NCBI GenBank assembly: GCA_044220875.1
Contig: JBGAQH010000004.1
Span: 434,001-498,000 of the forward strand
DNA: 64,000 nt
Direction of reading: 5' to 3'
Origin: JAEUIT01 sp044220875
Lineage (GTDB): Bacteria; Planctomycetota; Phycisphaerae; Phycisphaerales; SM1A02
Part shown: positions 1 through 7,975 of the stretch, piece by piece
How the letters are laid out: each line of letters begins with the position of its first letter
How positions within the stretch are numbered: the stretch's first letter is position 1
The notes under the pieces: generated by a model
Databases searched by the model: none
What the model saw: only the letters and a program-made list of their open reading frames with translations
Told to the model about the DNA's origin: nothing
Translations under genes and position numbers: made by a program

Positions 1-1
1 G

Positions 2-307
2 ATCGACGTCACCGGCATTCGGGGCTGCGGCGCCGTCGCCGAGTCCACGCGGCTGCTGGCGAGCGCCTGGCGCGAGGGAAGGCGCGTCGTGGCCCGCGTC
101 CGGCCGGAGACGCTTGACCCGGCGGACTCGCTCGCCCGCACGCGCGACGAGTGGAACAGGCTGCGCATCACGCTCGACGACGGCTCGGTCCGGGAGGTGG
201 GAGGAAAGGGCGCCGGGCGCTGGCCGACCGCCGAGGCGGCGTTCGCCGACATCCTCGACCTGTGGCGGGCGCGGCAGCGCGCGGAGCGCGAGGTGGCCCA
301 TGCCTAA
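2..307 (+). CDS. Homoserine dehydrogenase, C-terminal fragment (probable)
   Basis: The 5' part lies outside the window; the frame is open from base 2 to a TAA at 305-307, giving about 101 residues. The visible part contains a G-K-G-A-G-R-W-P-T-A stretch followed by an A-D-I-L-D-L helix. This resembles the glycine-rich G-x-G-A-G-x-x-P-T-A segment near the end of the catalytic domain of homoserine dehydrogenases, which reduce aspartate semialdehyde to homoserine. No ACT domain follows, so the protein would end right after the catalytic domain. The stop overlaps the start of a PLP trans-sulfuration gene (ATGCCTAA), so the two are probably translated together in a methionine branch. The assignment rests on one short conserved segment and on the neighbour, so it is moderately sure. 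Confidence 0.6.
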   Translation: MDVTGIRGCGAVAESTRLLASAWREGRRVVARVRPETLDPADSLARTRDEWNRLRITLDDGSVREVGGKGAGRWPTAEAAFADILDLWRARQRAEREVAHA

Positions 308-1514
308 CAGTTCGTTCACGCCCGACGCCGCCGGCGTCGGCAAGCACACCCGCTTCGCCCTGCTTGACGGGTCGCCGGGCGAGCCGTGGCGGGCCAGCTC
401 GCCGCCGATCTACCAGACCGCGACGTTCGGCCAGGAATCTGCCGAGGGATTCGGACGCTTCGACTACAGCCGCAGCGGCAACCCCACGCGAGAGACGCTC
501 GAGCGGCACTTTGCCCGCCTCGAGGGGGCGGCGGGGGCCTGCGCCTTCGCGAGCGGCATCGCGGCCGTCGCCGCCGTTACGCGACTGGTGCGGCCGGGCG
601 AACGGATCGTCGCCCACACCGACCTGTACGGCGGAACGCAGCGGCTGCTCAGCCGTGTTTGCGCCGAGCGGGGCATCGATGTCGCCTACGCGGACCTGGT
701 CGACGGCGATCTCGGCGCGCTGCGCGGCGCGACGATGGTCCTGGTCGAGAGTCTCACCAATCCGCTCTGGCGGTCCCCGGACCTCCGGGCTCTTGCGGCG
801 CGAAGCAGGGCCGAGGGCGCGCTCCTCTGCGTTGACGCGACGGCCATGAGTCCCTGGCTCCAGCGCCCCATCGAGCTCGGCGCCGACCTGGTCGTCCACT
901 CCGCGACGAAGTACCTCGGCGGCCACGGGGATCTCACCGCGGGCATCGTCGCGGCCCGGAGCGCCGAGCTGCACGAGCGACTCGCCTTTCTCCAGAACGC
1001 CGAGGGTGCGGTCCTCGGGCCCTTCGACAGTTGGCTCCTTCTCCGGGGCATGCGAACGCTCGGCGTGCGCATCGAGCGCCAACAGCGAAGCGCCATCGCC
1101 ATCGCCCGCTGGCTTGCGGCCCGCGGCGACATCCGCGCCGTTCACCATCCCTCACTTCGCCACCATCCCGATCATGACCGTCATGCGGCCCAGTCGGAGG
1201 GACCGGGATCCGTCCTGAGCTTCGAGACCGGCGACGAGGCCCGATCGATTGCAATCGTCCGCTCGCTCGAACGCTTCGCCATCGCCGTCAGCTTCGGGTC
1301 GGTCGACTCGACGGCGAGTCTTCCCTGTCGCATGTCGCATGCGTCCGTGCCGCGCGAATTGCGTGCGGTGCGCGGACTGCCCCCCGATCTCATCCGACTC
1401 TCGATCGGGCTGGAGGAGCCGGAGGATCTCATCGCCGACCTGGCGAACGCTCTCGAATCATCAGGGGCGCGAACCGCACCCGAGCGGAGGCATCATGATC
1501 CGGCGGGCGTCTGA
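300..1514 (+). CDS. Trans-sulfuration PLP enzyme (cystathionine gamma-synthase/beta-lyase family)
   Basis: A 404-residue member of the Cys/Met-metabolism PLP family (fold type I). Recognisable parts are S-P-P-I-Y-Q-T-A-T-F near the N-terminus, D-Y-S-R-S-G-N-P-T, an A-F-A-S-G-I-A-A segment that would hold the cofactor phosphate, V-E-S-L-T-N-P, V-D-A-T, and S-A-T-K-Y-L-G-G-H with the Schiff-base lysine at residue 204. Members make or cleave cystathionine or form homocysteine directly; the sequence alone does not decide which. ATG 300 is chosen because homology begins there and it overlaps the upstream stop by 8 bp; the same frame is open back to 114 but that part is low quality. Following the homoserine dehydrogenase fragment, a role in methionine synthesis is likely. 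Its 3' end overlaps the convergent gene by 22 bp. Confidence 0.9.
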   Translation: MPNSSFTPDAAGVGKHTRFALLDGSPGEPWRASSPPIYQTATFGQESAEGFGRFDYSRSGNPTRETLERHFARLEGAAGACAFASGIAAVAAVTRLVRPGERIVAHTDLYGGTQRLLSRVCAERGIDVAYADLVDGDLGALRGATMVLVESLTNPLWRSPDLRALAARSRAEGALLCVDATAMSPWLQRPIELGADLVVHSATKYLGGHGDLTAGIVAARSAELHERLAFLQNAEGAVLGPFDSWLLLRGMRTLGVRIERQQRSAIAIARWLAARGDIRAVHHPSLRHHPDHDRHAAQSEGPGSVLSFETGDEARSIAIVRSLERFAIAVSFGSVDSTASLPCRMSHASVPRELRAVRGLPPDLIRLSIGLEEPEDLIADLANALESSGARTAPERRHHDPAGV

Positions 1515-1963
1515 GTCGGAGCTGCTTCGGCCGGCGGCGCTGTCCCATTCTGCGGGAGCGGGGCCTCCGACTTCGCCCGGACGGCCTTCGCCCGCTCGAG
1601 CAGGGCCTCGCGGTCGGTCGACGTGGGCAGAAGCTGGTAGTGCCACGCGTTCATGCTCGTGCACTTCGCGGGCAGGGCCTCGGCGACAAGGTCGGGGCCG
1701 ACGTTGTCCCAGATCGGCGCCGTGGCCTCGCCGAAGGTGTCGAGCGGCTCGTAGCCGTCGAGCTGCAGTCGGACGTCGTAGGTGCCGTAGTAGGTGAACT
1801 CGGCCTCGCAGGGCGTGCGGCCGATTTCACGATCGTTCAGCCAGACGGTCGCGCCGCTCGGCTCGCTGGTGATCGAGACGATCCGGCGCACGCAGCCGAC
1901 GTTGGCGAGCGCGGTCGCGAGCAGGGCGACGGCGAGAAGGGCGGAGGTCGTGGTGCGTGCCAT
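1493..1963 (-). CDS. PEGA-domain lipoprotein
   Basis: A 156-residue protein with a lipoprotein signal: A-R-T-T-T start, hydrophobic core, then A-N-V-G-C, the Cys being the probable lipidation site. Residues about 28-75 form a PEGA-type beta domain (S-I-T-S-E-P-S-G-A-T-V-W-L-N, ...E-I-G-R-T-P, ...Y-D-V-R-L-Q-L-D-G-Y). PEGA domains occur in surface-exposed bacterial proteins and carry no known catalytic function. The C-terminal third is Ala/Pro-rich. The gene follows lptB on the same strand after 27 bp, so it may be co-transcribed, and it could be an envelope component. Its last codons overlap the convergent PLP-enzyme gene. Confidence 0.8.
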   Translation of the reverse strand: MARTTTSALLAVALLATALANVGCVRRIVSITSEPSGATVWLNDREIGRTPCEAEFTYYGTYDVRLQLDGYEPLDTFGEATAPIWDNVGPDLVAEALPAKCTSMNAWHYQLLPTSTDREALLERAKAVRAKSEAPLPQNGTAPPAEAAPTQTPAGS

Positions 1964-1990
1964 GGTGCGGAGTGGAAGGCCGAAGGGCGG

Positions 1991-2725
1991 TCAGTCGAAT
2001 TCGTCGCCGCGGAAGGTCGACGCAAGATAGGCCTCGCGAACGACCTTGTCGTTGATGATCGACCGCGGGTCGCCCTCGCGGAGGTTCTTGCCTTCGTGGA
2101 TGATGTAGGCCCGGTCGCAGATCCGCAACGTCTGCTGGACGTTGTGGTCGGTCACCAGCATGGCGATGCCGTCGTCGGCAAGGCGGCGGACCTCGGCCTG
2201 AAGCTCCTCGACCGTGTGCGGATCGACGGCGGCGAAGGGCTCGTCGAGCAGCATGAGGCGAGGCTTGGTGATCAGGGCCCTGGCGATCTCGAGCCGCCGT
2301 CGCTCGCCCCCCGAACAGGTCCGGGCCTGCTCCTTGGCCTTGTGGCGGAGGCTGAACTGGTCGAGCAGCTCGGCCGCCCGCCGTCGCCGTGCCTCCCGCG
2401 ACATGCGCTGGGTCTCGAGGATCGCCAGGAGGTTGTCCTCGCAGGTCAGCCGCTGAAAGACGCTCGGCTCCTGCGAGAGATAGCCCATGCCGGCCAGGGC
2501 ATGGCGGTACATCGGGAGGTGGGTGACGTCCTGGCCGTTGAACAGGATCCGCCCCGCCTCCGGGGCGATCATGCCGATCGCCATGCGAAACGAGGTCGTC
2601 TTGCCGGCGCCGTTGCGGCCGAGGAGGCCGATGACCTCGCCCGGCTCGACCGAGAACGAGACCCCATCGACGACGAGGCGGCCGTTGTAGCTCTTCTTCA
2701 GTCCCTTCGCGTCGAGGAGCGGCAT
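1991..2725 (-). CDS. lptB: LPS-export ABC transporter ATP-binding protein
   Basis: A 244-residue ABC ATPase of LptB length. Walker A (G-R-N-G-A-G-K-T) is at residues 36-43, the Q-loop at G-Y-L-S-Q-E-P-S-V-F, the signature C-S-G-G-E at 137-141 (Cys replaces the usual Leu), Walker B L-M-L-L-D-E-P at about 157-163 and the switch His at 194. The whole-length match (Y-L-S-Q-E-P-S-V-F-Q-R-L-T, ...D-H-N-V-Q-Q-T-L) is characteristic of LptB, which powers extraction of lipopolysaccharide from the inner membrane with LptF/G. No lptF/G genes are visible. It heads a minus-strand pair with the PEGA lipoprotein and faces the protein-kinase gene across a 77-bp divergent spacer that must hold both promoters. 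Confidence 0.93.
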   Translation of the reverse strand: MPLLDAKGLKKSYNGRLVVDGVSFSVEPGEVIGLLGRNGAGKTTSFRMAIGMIAPEAGRILFNGQDVTHLPMYRHALAGMGYLSQEPSVFQRLTCEDNLLAILETQRMSREARRRRAAELLDQFSLRHKAKEQARTCSGGERRRLEIARALITKPRLMLLDEPFAAVDPHTVEELQAEVRRLADDGIAMLVTDHNVQQTLRICDRAYIIHEGKNLREGDPRSIINDKVVREAYLASTFRGDEFD

Positions 2726-2802
2726 GTGGCCCGGAGTGTACAGGCTCGCCCGGTGCCGCAGATCCGCACCCCCTCTTCCCGCCGACGGACGGAGCGATCA
2801 CC

Positions 2803-4581
2803 ATGGGGGCGATGGACCCGAAGCCGACCACGCTCGACCCCCGCATCCGGTCGCTCCTGATGACGTCGATCGGCACGCTGCGCGCGGTCACCACCCTGTC
2901 GGCCGCGGACGACGAGGCCCGCCCGCTGCCGCAGCCCACCCTTCCGCTTGAGTTGGGATCGGTGGATCCGTCGGGCCAGGCCGAGTACCGGCTGATCGAG
3001 CGGATCGGCGAGGGCCAGAGCGCCCGCGTCTTCAAGGCCATCGTCCGTCGCATGAGCGATCGGGATCACGCTCGGCATGTCGCCGTCAAGATGTTCCGGG
3101 CCACGACGGATCCGAGCCACTTCGAGGCCGCTCGCACCGAGGCGCTGCGGACGGACCGCGTCCGAAGCGAACACGTCGTCCGGGTCTTCGATGTGGGGCT
3201 TTGGCAGGAACGGTGGCCCTATGTCGTTCAGGACTATTGGAAGGCGAAGAACCTCGAGCAGTGGGCCACCGAGGCCTTCGCCGAGGGAACTCCATTGCCG
3301 TCGGTTGAAACCTGCGTGCGCATCGTCCGCGGAGCGGCCTGCGGGGTCCGGGCCGCCCACGCCGAGGAGATCATCCATCGCGACGTCGCGCCGCGCAACA
3401 TCCTGGTCTGCGCCGACGGCGTGACGCGCATCACCGACTTCGGCTGCGCCGCCCTCGGCGAGGGTCAGAGCGACCTCGTCGTGGTCGGCACCCCCGGATT
3501 CATGCCGCCCGAGCAGTGGCGACGCGGCGCGAACGTCAAGCAGTCCGATGTCGCCGCCCTCGGAGGCATCCTCTATTGGCTGCTCACGGGACACTTGCCC
3601 TACGGCAACAGCGCCGCGGAGATCGCCGCTGCCCATCAGGCACCCGCGATGTCGCATGCGGCGCGAGAGATCGCCTTGGTCGAGTCGAACGCGCCACCGC
3701 CCATCGCCACGGCCATTCTGCAGGCGACCCATCCAGACCTCCTGCTCCGTACGCCATCCGCCGCGGCCTTCATCGACGCCCTCGACGGCTGGCTCGGCAC
3801 GCTCGCCCCCCGCCGGCGACTTCCGTGGGTGCGCGTCGTCGGCGCGGCAGCCGTCGTCGTGATCGCTGCTGTCGTCGGTGACTCGCTGCGCGACAAGCAG
3901 CCTTCCTCGATGCCCCGCGCCGACGGTGCTGCCCTTGCGGCGTGGTTCGGAACGACCCTCGACGACCCGGCACTGCTTCGCCTCCGGGCGGCGCTGGCCG
4001 AGGTCGGTGCCTTCGAGCCGGGTCCGATGGCCGATCCCGGCATCCCCGCCAAGGACGCCTTGGCGGTGGCGAATCGGCGACGGTCCAAGTTGCAGCGCGA
4101 TCCGGAGGCGCTCTTCGGTTCGGCGCGGGCGCTCGCGGTCGCCGGCCTGGCGATCGAGGCCGGCGCGTGGGAGGACGCCGATTACTGGCTTGCCGTTGGC
4201 CGCGACAAGCTCAACAGCACAGCGATCATCGCAGCCAGCGACCCGGAGCGCAATCTGCTCCATGACCGGTGGAACGCCCTCTTCAGCCTCGTCGAGTTGC
4301 ATGACCTCTTCGGACGCTCGGGCTCGTCCCTCGCCTCGACGCTCAGCGAGCGGGATGCGACCCGCCTGGTCGAATCGCTTGACGTCGCTGCCCCGCTCCA
4401 TCCGCCGCCTGGCGGCGGAGTCGCATTCCTTTCAGGGACCTTTCTTCATCGGACCTGCGCCGAGGCGAGAAACCTCCTGCTCGACGCGTTTCCGAAGCTT
4501 CGGAGCATCGTGGACCCACTGCCTTCGTCGCAGAATCCGGGCGAGGCGCGGCAACCCACGACGTCGGCACCGAACCAGTGA
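2803..4581 (+). CDS. Membrane-anchored protein kinase with tyrosine-kinase-like catalytic loop
   Basis: 592 residues. A Hanks-type kinase domain spans about 60-330: glycine loop I-G-E-G-Q-S-A-R-V at 68-76, ATP lysine K96 (V-A-V-K), catalytic loop H-R-D-V-A-P-R-N at 192-199 with Asp194, D-F-G at 212-214, and G-T-P-G-F-M-P-P-E-Q. A single transmembrane helix follows at about 344-360, then a roughly 230-residue extracytoplasmic part with no domain I recognise. The loop lacks the Lys of the usual bacterial H-R-D-L-K-P-x-N and instead resembles the H-R-D-L-A-A-R-N of tyrosine kinases. ATG 2803 has GGAG eight bases upstream. The gene stands alone and diverges from lptB. Kinase identity is sure; target and residue specificity are unknown. 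Confidence 0.88.
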   Translation: MGAMDPKPTTLDPRIRSLLMTSIGTLRAVTTLSAADDEARPLPQPTLPLELGSVDPSGQAEYRLIERIGEGQSARVFKAIVRRMSDRDHARHVAVKMFRATTDPSHFEAARTEALRTDRVRSEHVVRVFDVGLWQERWPYVVQDYWKAKNLEQWATEAFAEGTPLPSVETCVRIVRGAACGVRAAHAEEIIHRDVAPRNILVCADGVTRITDFGCAALGEGQSDLVVVGTPGFMPPEQWRRGANVKQSDVAALGGILYWLLTGHLPYGNSAAEIAAAHQAPAMSHAAREIALVESNAPPPIATAILQATHPDLLLRTPSAAAFIDALDGWLGTLAPRRRLPWVRVVGAAAVVVIAAVVGDSLRDKQPSSMPRADGAALAAWFGTTLDDPALLRLRAALAEVGAFEPGPMADPGIPAKDALAVANRRRSKLQRDPEALFGSARALAVAGLAIEAGAWEDADYWLAVGRDKLNSTAIIAASDPERNLLHDRWNALFSLVELHDLFGRSGSSLASTLSERDATRLVESLDVAAPLHPPPGGGVAFLSGTFLHRTCAEARNLLLDAFPKLRSIVDPLPSSQNPGEARQPTTSAPNQ

Positions 4582-4686
4582 TCGCCGGCGGCATGGCGGG
4601 ATTCTTCGAGAAGAAAAGGCCCTCACGAAATTCAGGCTCGCGGCATATGCAGCTGCACACACCCCTCCTCGAAAGGAGATCGCAGC

Positions 4687-4995
4687 ATGCAACGCGGCAC
4701 CGTGCGGACTTCGCCATACTCACTCCGTCGATCGCTTGTGAGCATCGGTGTCATGGCAGCGATTTTCTCGGCGCATCCAGCGGGAGGGAGCGTTCCCGGC
4801 CAGATCGGCTGCGGCTTCCCTGCCGCACGGCCAATTCCGGGTGACCTGCTCTGCACCCAGAAGCCGGGGGCGACGTGCATTCGGCCGGACAGTTCGGGCA
4901 TGGATGCGTATGGCGCCGATGCCTGCGGCTTCCGCATCGTCGGCTTCCTTCTCGTCGACTGCGGGTATCCGAGTCGGGTGGGGGCGTGCGAATGA
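4687..4995 (+). CDS. Small secreted Cys-containing protein, function unknown
   Basis: A 102-residue protein with a probable signal peptide (R-R-S-L-V-S-I-G-V-M-A-A-I-F-S-A). The mature part has six cysteines (G-C-G-F, L-L-C-T, A-T-C-I, D-A-C-G-F, V-D-C-G-Y, G-A-C-E), which fits a disulphide-bonded exported protein. I recognise no family. The gene is supported by a strong ribosome-binding site (AAAGGAGAT at about 4671-4679) and by its TGA overlapping the ATG of the next gene as ATGA at 4992-4995, which implies translational coupling. Confidence 0.7.
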   Translation: MQRGTVRTSPYSLRRSLVSIGVMAAIFSAHPAGGSVPGQIGCGFPAARPIPGDLLCTQKPGATCIRPDSSGMDAYGADACGFRIVGFLLVDCGYPSRVGACE

Positions 4996-6053
4996 ACAAT
5001 TCCGTCCATCACCTTGCCAGCCATCACCTTGCCAGCCATCACCGCGCCGGCGATCACCACAGAAGCACCGCCGGCCGCACGCCTCGGGTTCTTCCATGGC
5101 GCGACGCTCCCCGTCAGCGGCGCCGGCTCGCCGCCACGATCGCGCTCATCGGCGCAGCCTGCGTCATTCCGATCGTCCGGACCGATGCCGCCGACACGCC
5201 GGGAGCGACGCTCGGATCGCTCATCCGATCCCTGCGCGACGCGAAGTCGCTCGTCGTACACGCGACCTTCCAATTTCGTCTCTACAAGGCCTTCGACGGT
5301 GAGGTATTCGGCTCGCCCCCCGCGGATGGCGCTCCGACGCTCGGGACAATGCTCTTCCGCGATCAGGGCACCGCGTGGCGGGTCGAGAACGAGATTGACG
5401 GCACGCGCATGAAGGCGTTCTGGTCGGTTGATGCGGCCTTCGACGGCGACCACACCGAGATCACCAATCACCGCTGCGAGCACCGGGCGTGGATGACCGA
5501 GGCCGGCGAGTATCCGGTGCTCTTCTCGCAGTCCCGCAATCCGCTCTTCTGGCTGTCGGCGTGGACCGATCCCGATACCGAGCACGCCCAGTTGCCCGTC
5601 ACCCGCAACGCGCTCCGGGCGATTCCCGATGCGCTTCTTGCGTTGGCCGACGGCGGATGGGAGAAGAGCACGGTCGAAGGGGCGGCCGCAGACATCCGCT
5701 TCCTGGCCGGCGGCCCCGGACTCCTGTCCTACACCATCATCACGCCACCGAACCAGCACGATCGCCCGTTCCTCATCGAGGCGTGCGATGCCGAGGGACT
5801 GCTGGTCACGCAGACCCGCTTCGACAATTGGAAGATCCCCGCGTGGGGCGAGAGCTCGGCCCTGACGCCGCGACCGCTGCCCATGCTCGTCACCGTGATT
5901 GGATACATGCCCAACGGCGGCATCCAATACGACGTGACACTGTCGATTGACTCCTGTACGGTGGACGTGCCGATTCCGGACGAGGAGATGCGTGTCTCGC
6001 TTGACGACGCCACAACGCTATTTCATCTCGAGCGCGGCGTCGCGATCTGGTAG
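4992..6053 (+). CDS. Exported protein with His-rich leader, function unknown
   Basis: 353 residues from ATG 4992, chosen because it overlaps the previous stop as ATGA; the frame is open back to 4875 without good coding features. The leader is His-rich (H-H-L-A-S-H-H-L-A-S-H-H) and is encoded by an exact 15-bp tandem repeat. A basic stretch (R-Q-R-R-R) and a hydrophobic segment L-A-A-T-I-A-L-I-G-A-A-C follow, which looks like a signal peptide or anchor. The mature part starts near D-T-P-G-A-T-L-G-S-L-I-R and consists of alternating beta strands. A LolA-like beta fold is possible but I cannot show it. It probably acts outside the cytoplasm together with its small partner. Confidence 0.7.
   Translation: MNNSVHHLASHHLASHHRAGDHHRSTAGRTPRVLPWRDAPRQRRRLAATIALIGAACVIPIVRTDAADTPGATLGSLIRSLRDAKSLVVHATFQFRLYKAFDGEVFGSPPADGAPTLGTMLFRDQGTAWRVENEIDGTRMKAFWSVDAAFDGDHTEITNHRCEHRAWMTEAGEYPVLFSQSRNPLFWLSAWTDPDTEHAQLPVTRNALRAIPDALLALADGGWEKSTVEGAAADIRFLAGGPGLLSYTIITPPNQHDRPFLIEACDAEGLLVTQTRFDNWKIPAWGESSALTPRPLPMLVTVIGYMPNGGIQYDVTLSIDSCTVDVPIPDEEMRVSLDDATTLFHLERGVAIW
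5007..5058 (+). repeat. 15-bp tandem repeat inside a coding leader
   Basis: Two exact copies of CATCACCTTGCCAGC (5007-5021 and 5022-5036), a third copy with three changes (5037-5051) and a partial fourth. The unit is in frame and encodes H-H-L-A-S, so copy-number change would lengthen the His-rich leader of the host protein by five residues per unit without a frameshift. Confidence 0.9.
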
Positions 6054-6084
6054 CGCGGGCGCCGCACGCCCTCCCCGAGGGACT

Positions 6085-6633
6085 GTGACCCTTTTGGTCC
6101 TGGTCTGCGTCGGACTTGCGGGGTGCGGTGAGCGAAGCGAACCACCTCGATCGCTCGACTACGTTCGGGGGCATCGTTTCGGCGTCACCGGGCCCACGCC
6201 GCCTTTTGTCGAGGCGCTGAACGAGGCGGTTGCCCGCATGGGCGCCGCTCGGGTCGAGGGCACACCGGAAAGCGCTGCCGCGGCGGATGCCGCGGTGAAT
6301 GCGGTCCTCGAATTGGGCCGGCGTCCCGAGACCTCGCTGCGAATCATCGACCCCAGCTTCGTTCCGCAGGGTCCCTTTGATCGCGACGAGGCAATCTTCA
6401 TCGCCGATCGCCGCCTGAGCACGGCGGTCGCGGCCTTCAATCGACTCGTCCGGTCCTGCACCACCCACCCTGCCGACGAGCGGCGCCGGGACGAGGTGGC
6501 GACGCTCATCGGGCGCTTTCTCGACGCCAATCGCGACGTTCCGCTGCATGCTCCCGCGCTCCGCGACGAGATTGCCGCCGCCGGGCGCCGCCTCCGACCG
6601 GCGGACGCCTCGCCCTCCCCTGCCGCTCCCTAA
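6085..6633 (+). CDS. Small lipoprotein, function unknown
   Basis: A 182-residue lipoprotein starting at GTG 6085, preceded by GAGG at 6077-6080. The signal is short (T-L-L-V-L-V-C-V-G-L-A-G-C) and ends in an L-A-G-C lipobox. It has almost no basic n-region in this start choice; an upstream non-standard start that adds the P-P-R-G arginines cannot be ruled out, but no ATG or GTG is available there. The rest is helical and Ala/Arg/Glu-rich, with no family I recognise. It follows the preceding gene after 31 bp on the same strand and converges with the sigma-factor gene, the stops lying only 8 bp apart. Confidence 0.62.
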   Translation: MTLLVLVCVGLAGCGERSEPPRSLDYVRGHRFGVTGPTPPFVEALNEAVARMGAARVEGTPESAAAADAAVNAVLELGRRPETSLRIIDPSFVPQGPFDRDEAIFIADRRLSTAVAAFNRLVRSCTTHPADERRRDEVATLIGRFLDANRDVPLHAPALRDEIAAAGRRLRPADASPSPAAP

Positions 6634-6641
6634 CGACACGC

Positions 6642-7232
6642 TCACTCGGCCCGCTCGGCGATGCGAATGCCAAGCTTGGTCCGCAATGCCCGCCATCGCT
6701 GTCGGGCCGCGACGGCATTGCATCCGATCGACGCGGCGATGTCGGCGTACGCACGCCCCTGAAGTCGCATGAGGAGGAGGCGATACTCGACTTCGCTGAG
6801 GCCGCTGACGATGCCCGCCAGGTCCGTTTGGGCCACGACCCGCCGCACCGATTCGGTCTTTCCGCTCGGCATCGGCACCGCCTTGCGGCGCACCAGCGCA
6901 TCGCGCTCGATGCGCTGTCGCCGGAAGACGCGAGCGATCGCCCGACGCATGATGGTGCGAATGAACCGATGGGCGTCGATCGACTTCTGAGGCAGGAATC
7001 GCCCTTGCTGCACGAGCAGCAGCACCCGTCGCGTCACCGTCGACATGATGTCGTCGGCCCCATGGGACACATGCTCGCCGCGCGGGGCGAAGGCGCTGGC
7101 CCGCCGCTCGAGATCCGACCAATGCCGGCGCAGGAACTCGACCAGCGCATCGCGGTCACCGGCATTGGCTGCCATGACCAGCTGGTCGTCGCTCTTGTCT
7201 CCAAACTCTGGCTGCCCGGGCACGTGTCGCAC
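6642..7232 (-). CDS. ECF-type RNA polymerase sigma factor
   Basis: About 196 residues from GTG 7232, which has GGAG nine bases upstream; an internal ATG (M-A-A-N-A-G-D-R-D) is the alternative and would shorten it by 28 residues. Region 2 is seen in A-G-D-R-D-A-L-V-E-F-L-R-R-H and A-D-D-I-M-S-T-V. Region 4 is a clear helix-turn-helix: G-L-S-E-V-E-Y-R-L-L-L-M-R-L-Q-G-R-A-Y-A-D-I-A followed by A-A-R-Q-R-W-R-A-L. ECF sigma factors direct RNA polymerase to a small regulon. No anti-sigma gene is adjacent. It lies 74 bp downstream of the DUF4870 gene on the same strand and may be the last gene of the ybeY operon. Confidence 0.82.
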   Translation of the reverse strand: MRHVPGQPEFGDKSDDQLVMAANAGDRDALVEFLRRHWSDLERRASAFAPRGEHVSHGADDIMSTVTRRVLLLVQQGRFLPQKSIDAHRFIRTIMRRAIARVFRRQRIERDALVRRKAVPMPSGKTESVRRVVAQTDLAGIVSGLSEVEYRLLLMRLQGRAYADIAASIGCNAVAARQRWRALRTKLGIRIAERAE

Positions 7233-7306
7233 GCGGTCATTCTCCGCGCCGGATCCGCGACTGCAAGAGGAATCTCTCGTGTGACGACGATCCTGCGGCC
7301 GCGTCC

Positions 7307-7975
7307 TCAACCGATCGGGCGGAAGATCATCCCGTAGCGGAAGTGCTCGCGTTGGCTTGCCGCGATAGCCCCGCGGATCGAGTTCACGGCGCAGACCACA
7401 CCCCAGAAGGGAACGATGGGCGCGCCGACGATCGACACGAGGAGAATCAGTCCGGTCAACTGCATGTTGATGACTTCGCGTCCGTGATCGTCGACAAAGC
7501 CGCTGGAGGACTGCCTCACCGCCCAGAGCGTGACCGGCAGAAAACAGGTGATGGGCAACCCGCCGACGAAGAGGCCGACCCACCAGAGATGCATGAGCAC
7601 CGCGATGATCCGGTCAGCGTCGGTCACGCGCGGATCCACCAGCCGCTGTCCCCTCCAAAACGGCGTCCATCCCCCCTGCGGTCCCTCCGGACCTGGGCCA
7701 AAGCCACTCCCCATCGGCGGGCGCATTGCCTCCGGGCCACCGCCGAACCGACGGGGGTCAAAGGGCGCGGCCTCAAACGGGGGGGGCGGCGCTGGGTCGT
7801 TGTGGACGCTGGCGGCGAAGGGCATGGAGGAACTCCGCGACAGACCGCGGTCGGGCGACTCCTCCTCATCGGAGGTCGCGTCGTCCGGGCGATCCACCGG
7901 TCCTTGGGAATCCAGCGCGAGGGATTTCTGCTCCGCGCCGGCCTGGGAGCTGTCCGGCTCCTCGTCCGTCGTCAC
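7307..7975 (-). CDS. DUF4870 membrane protein with Pro/Gly-rich N-terminus
   Basis: 222 residues. Residues 1-110 are low-complexity, acidic then Pro/Gly-rich. From D-R-I-I-A-V-L-M-H-L-W-W-V-G onward the protein matches the DUF4870 (Tic20-like) pattern: a first membrane segment, V-T-L-W-A-V-R-Q-S-S-S-G-F-V-D-D-H-G-R-E-V-I-N-M-Q-L, and two more hydrophobic segments. The family's function is not established. The ATG at 7975 overlaps the stop of the CorC-type gene as ATGA, so translation is coupled. This is the third gene of a four-gene minus-strand cluster. Confidence 0.83.
   Translation of the reverse strand: MTTDEEPDSSQAGAEQKSLALDSQGPVDRPDDATSDEEESPDRGLSRSSSMPFAASVHNDPAPPPPFEAAPFDPRRFGGGPEAMRPPMGSGFGPGPEGPQGGWTPFWRGQRLVDPRVTDADRIIAVLMHLWWVGLFVGGLPITCFLPVTLWAVRQSSSGFVDDHGREVINMQLTGLILLVSIVGAPIVPFWGVVCAVNSIRGAIAASQREHFRYGMIFRPIG

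Noticed and set aside
114..299. Upstream extension of the PLP enzyme to ATG 114
   Set aside because: It overlaps the homoserine dehydrogenase fragment in another frame, is Arg/Ser-rich and precedes the start of family homology; ATG 300 fits better.
1640..2860. Plus-strand frame of 406 codons over lptB and the PEGA gene
   Set aside because: Both minus-strand genes are clear by motif; this frame is antisense noise.
4875..4991. Earlier start (4875) for the His-rich exported protein
   Set aside because: The extension overlaps the small Cys-containing gene, which has its own strong ribosome-binding site; ATG 4992 gives the coupled ATGA overlap.
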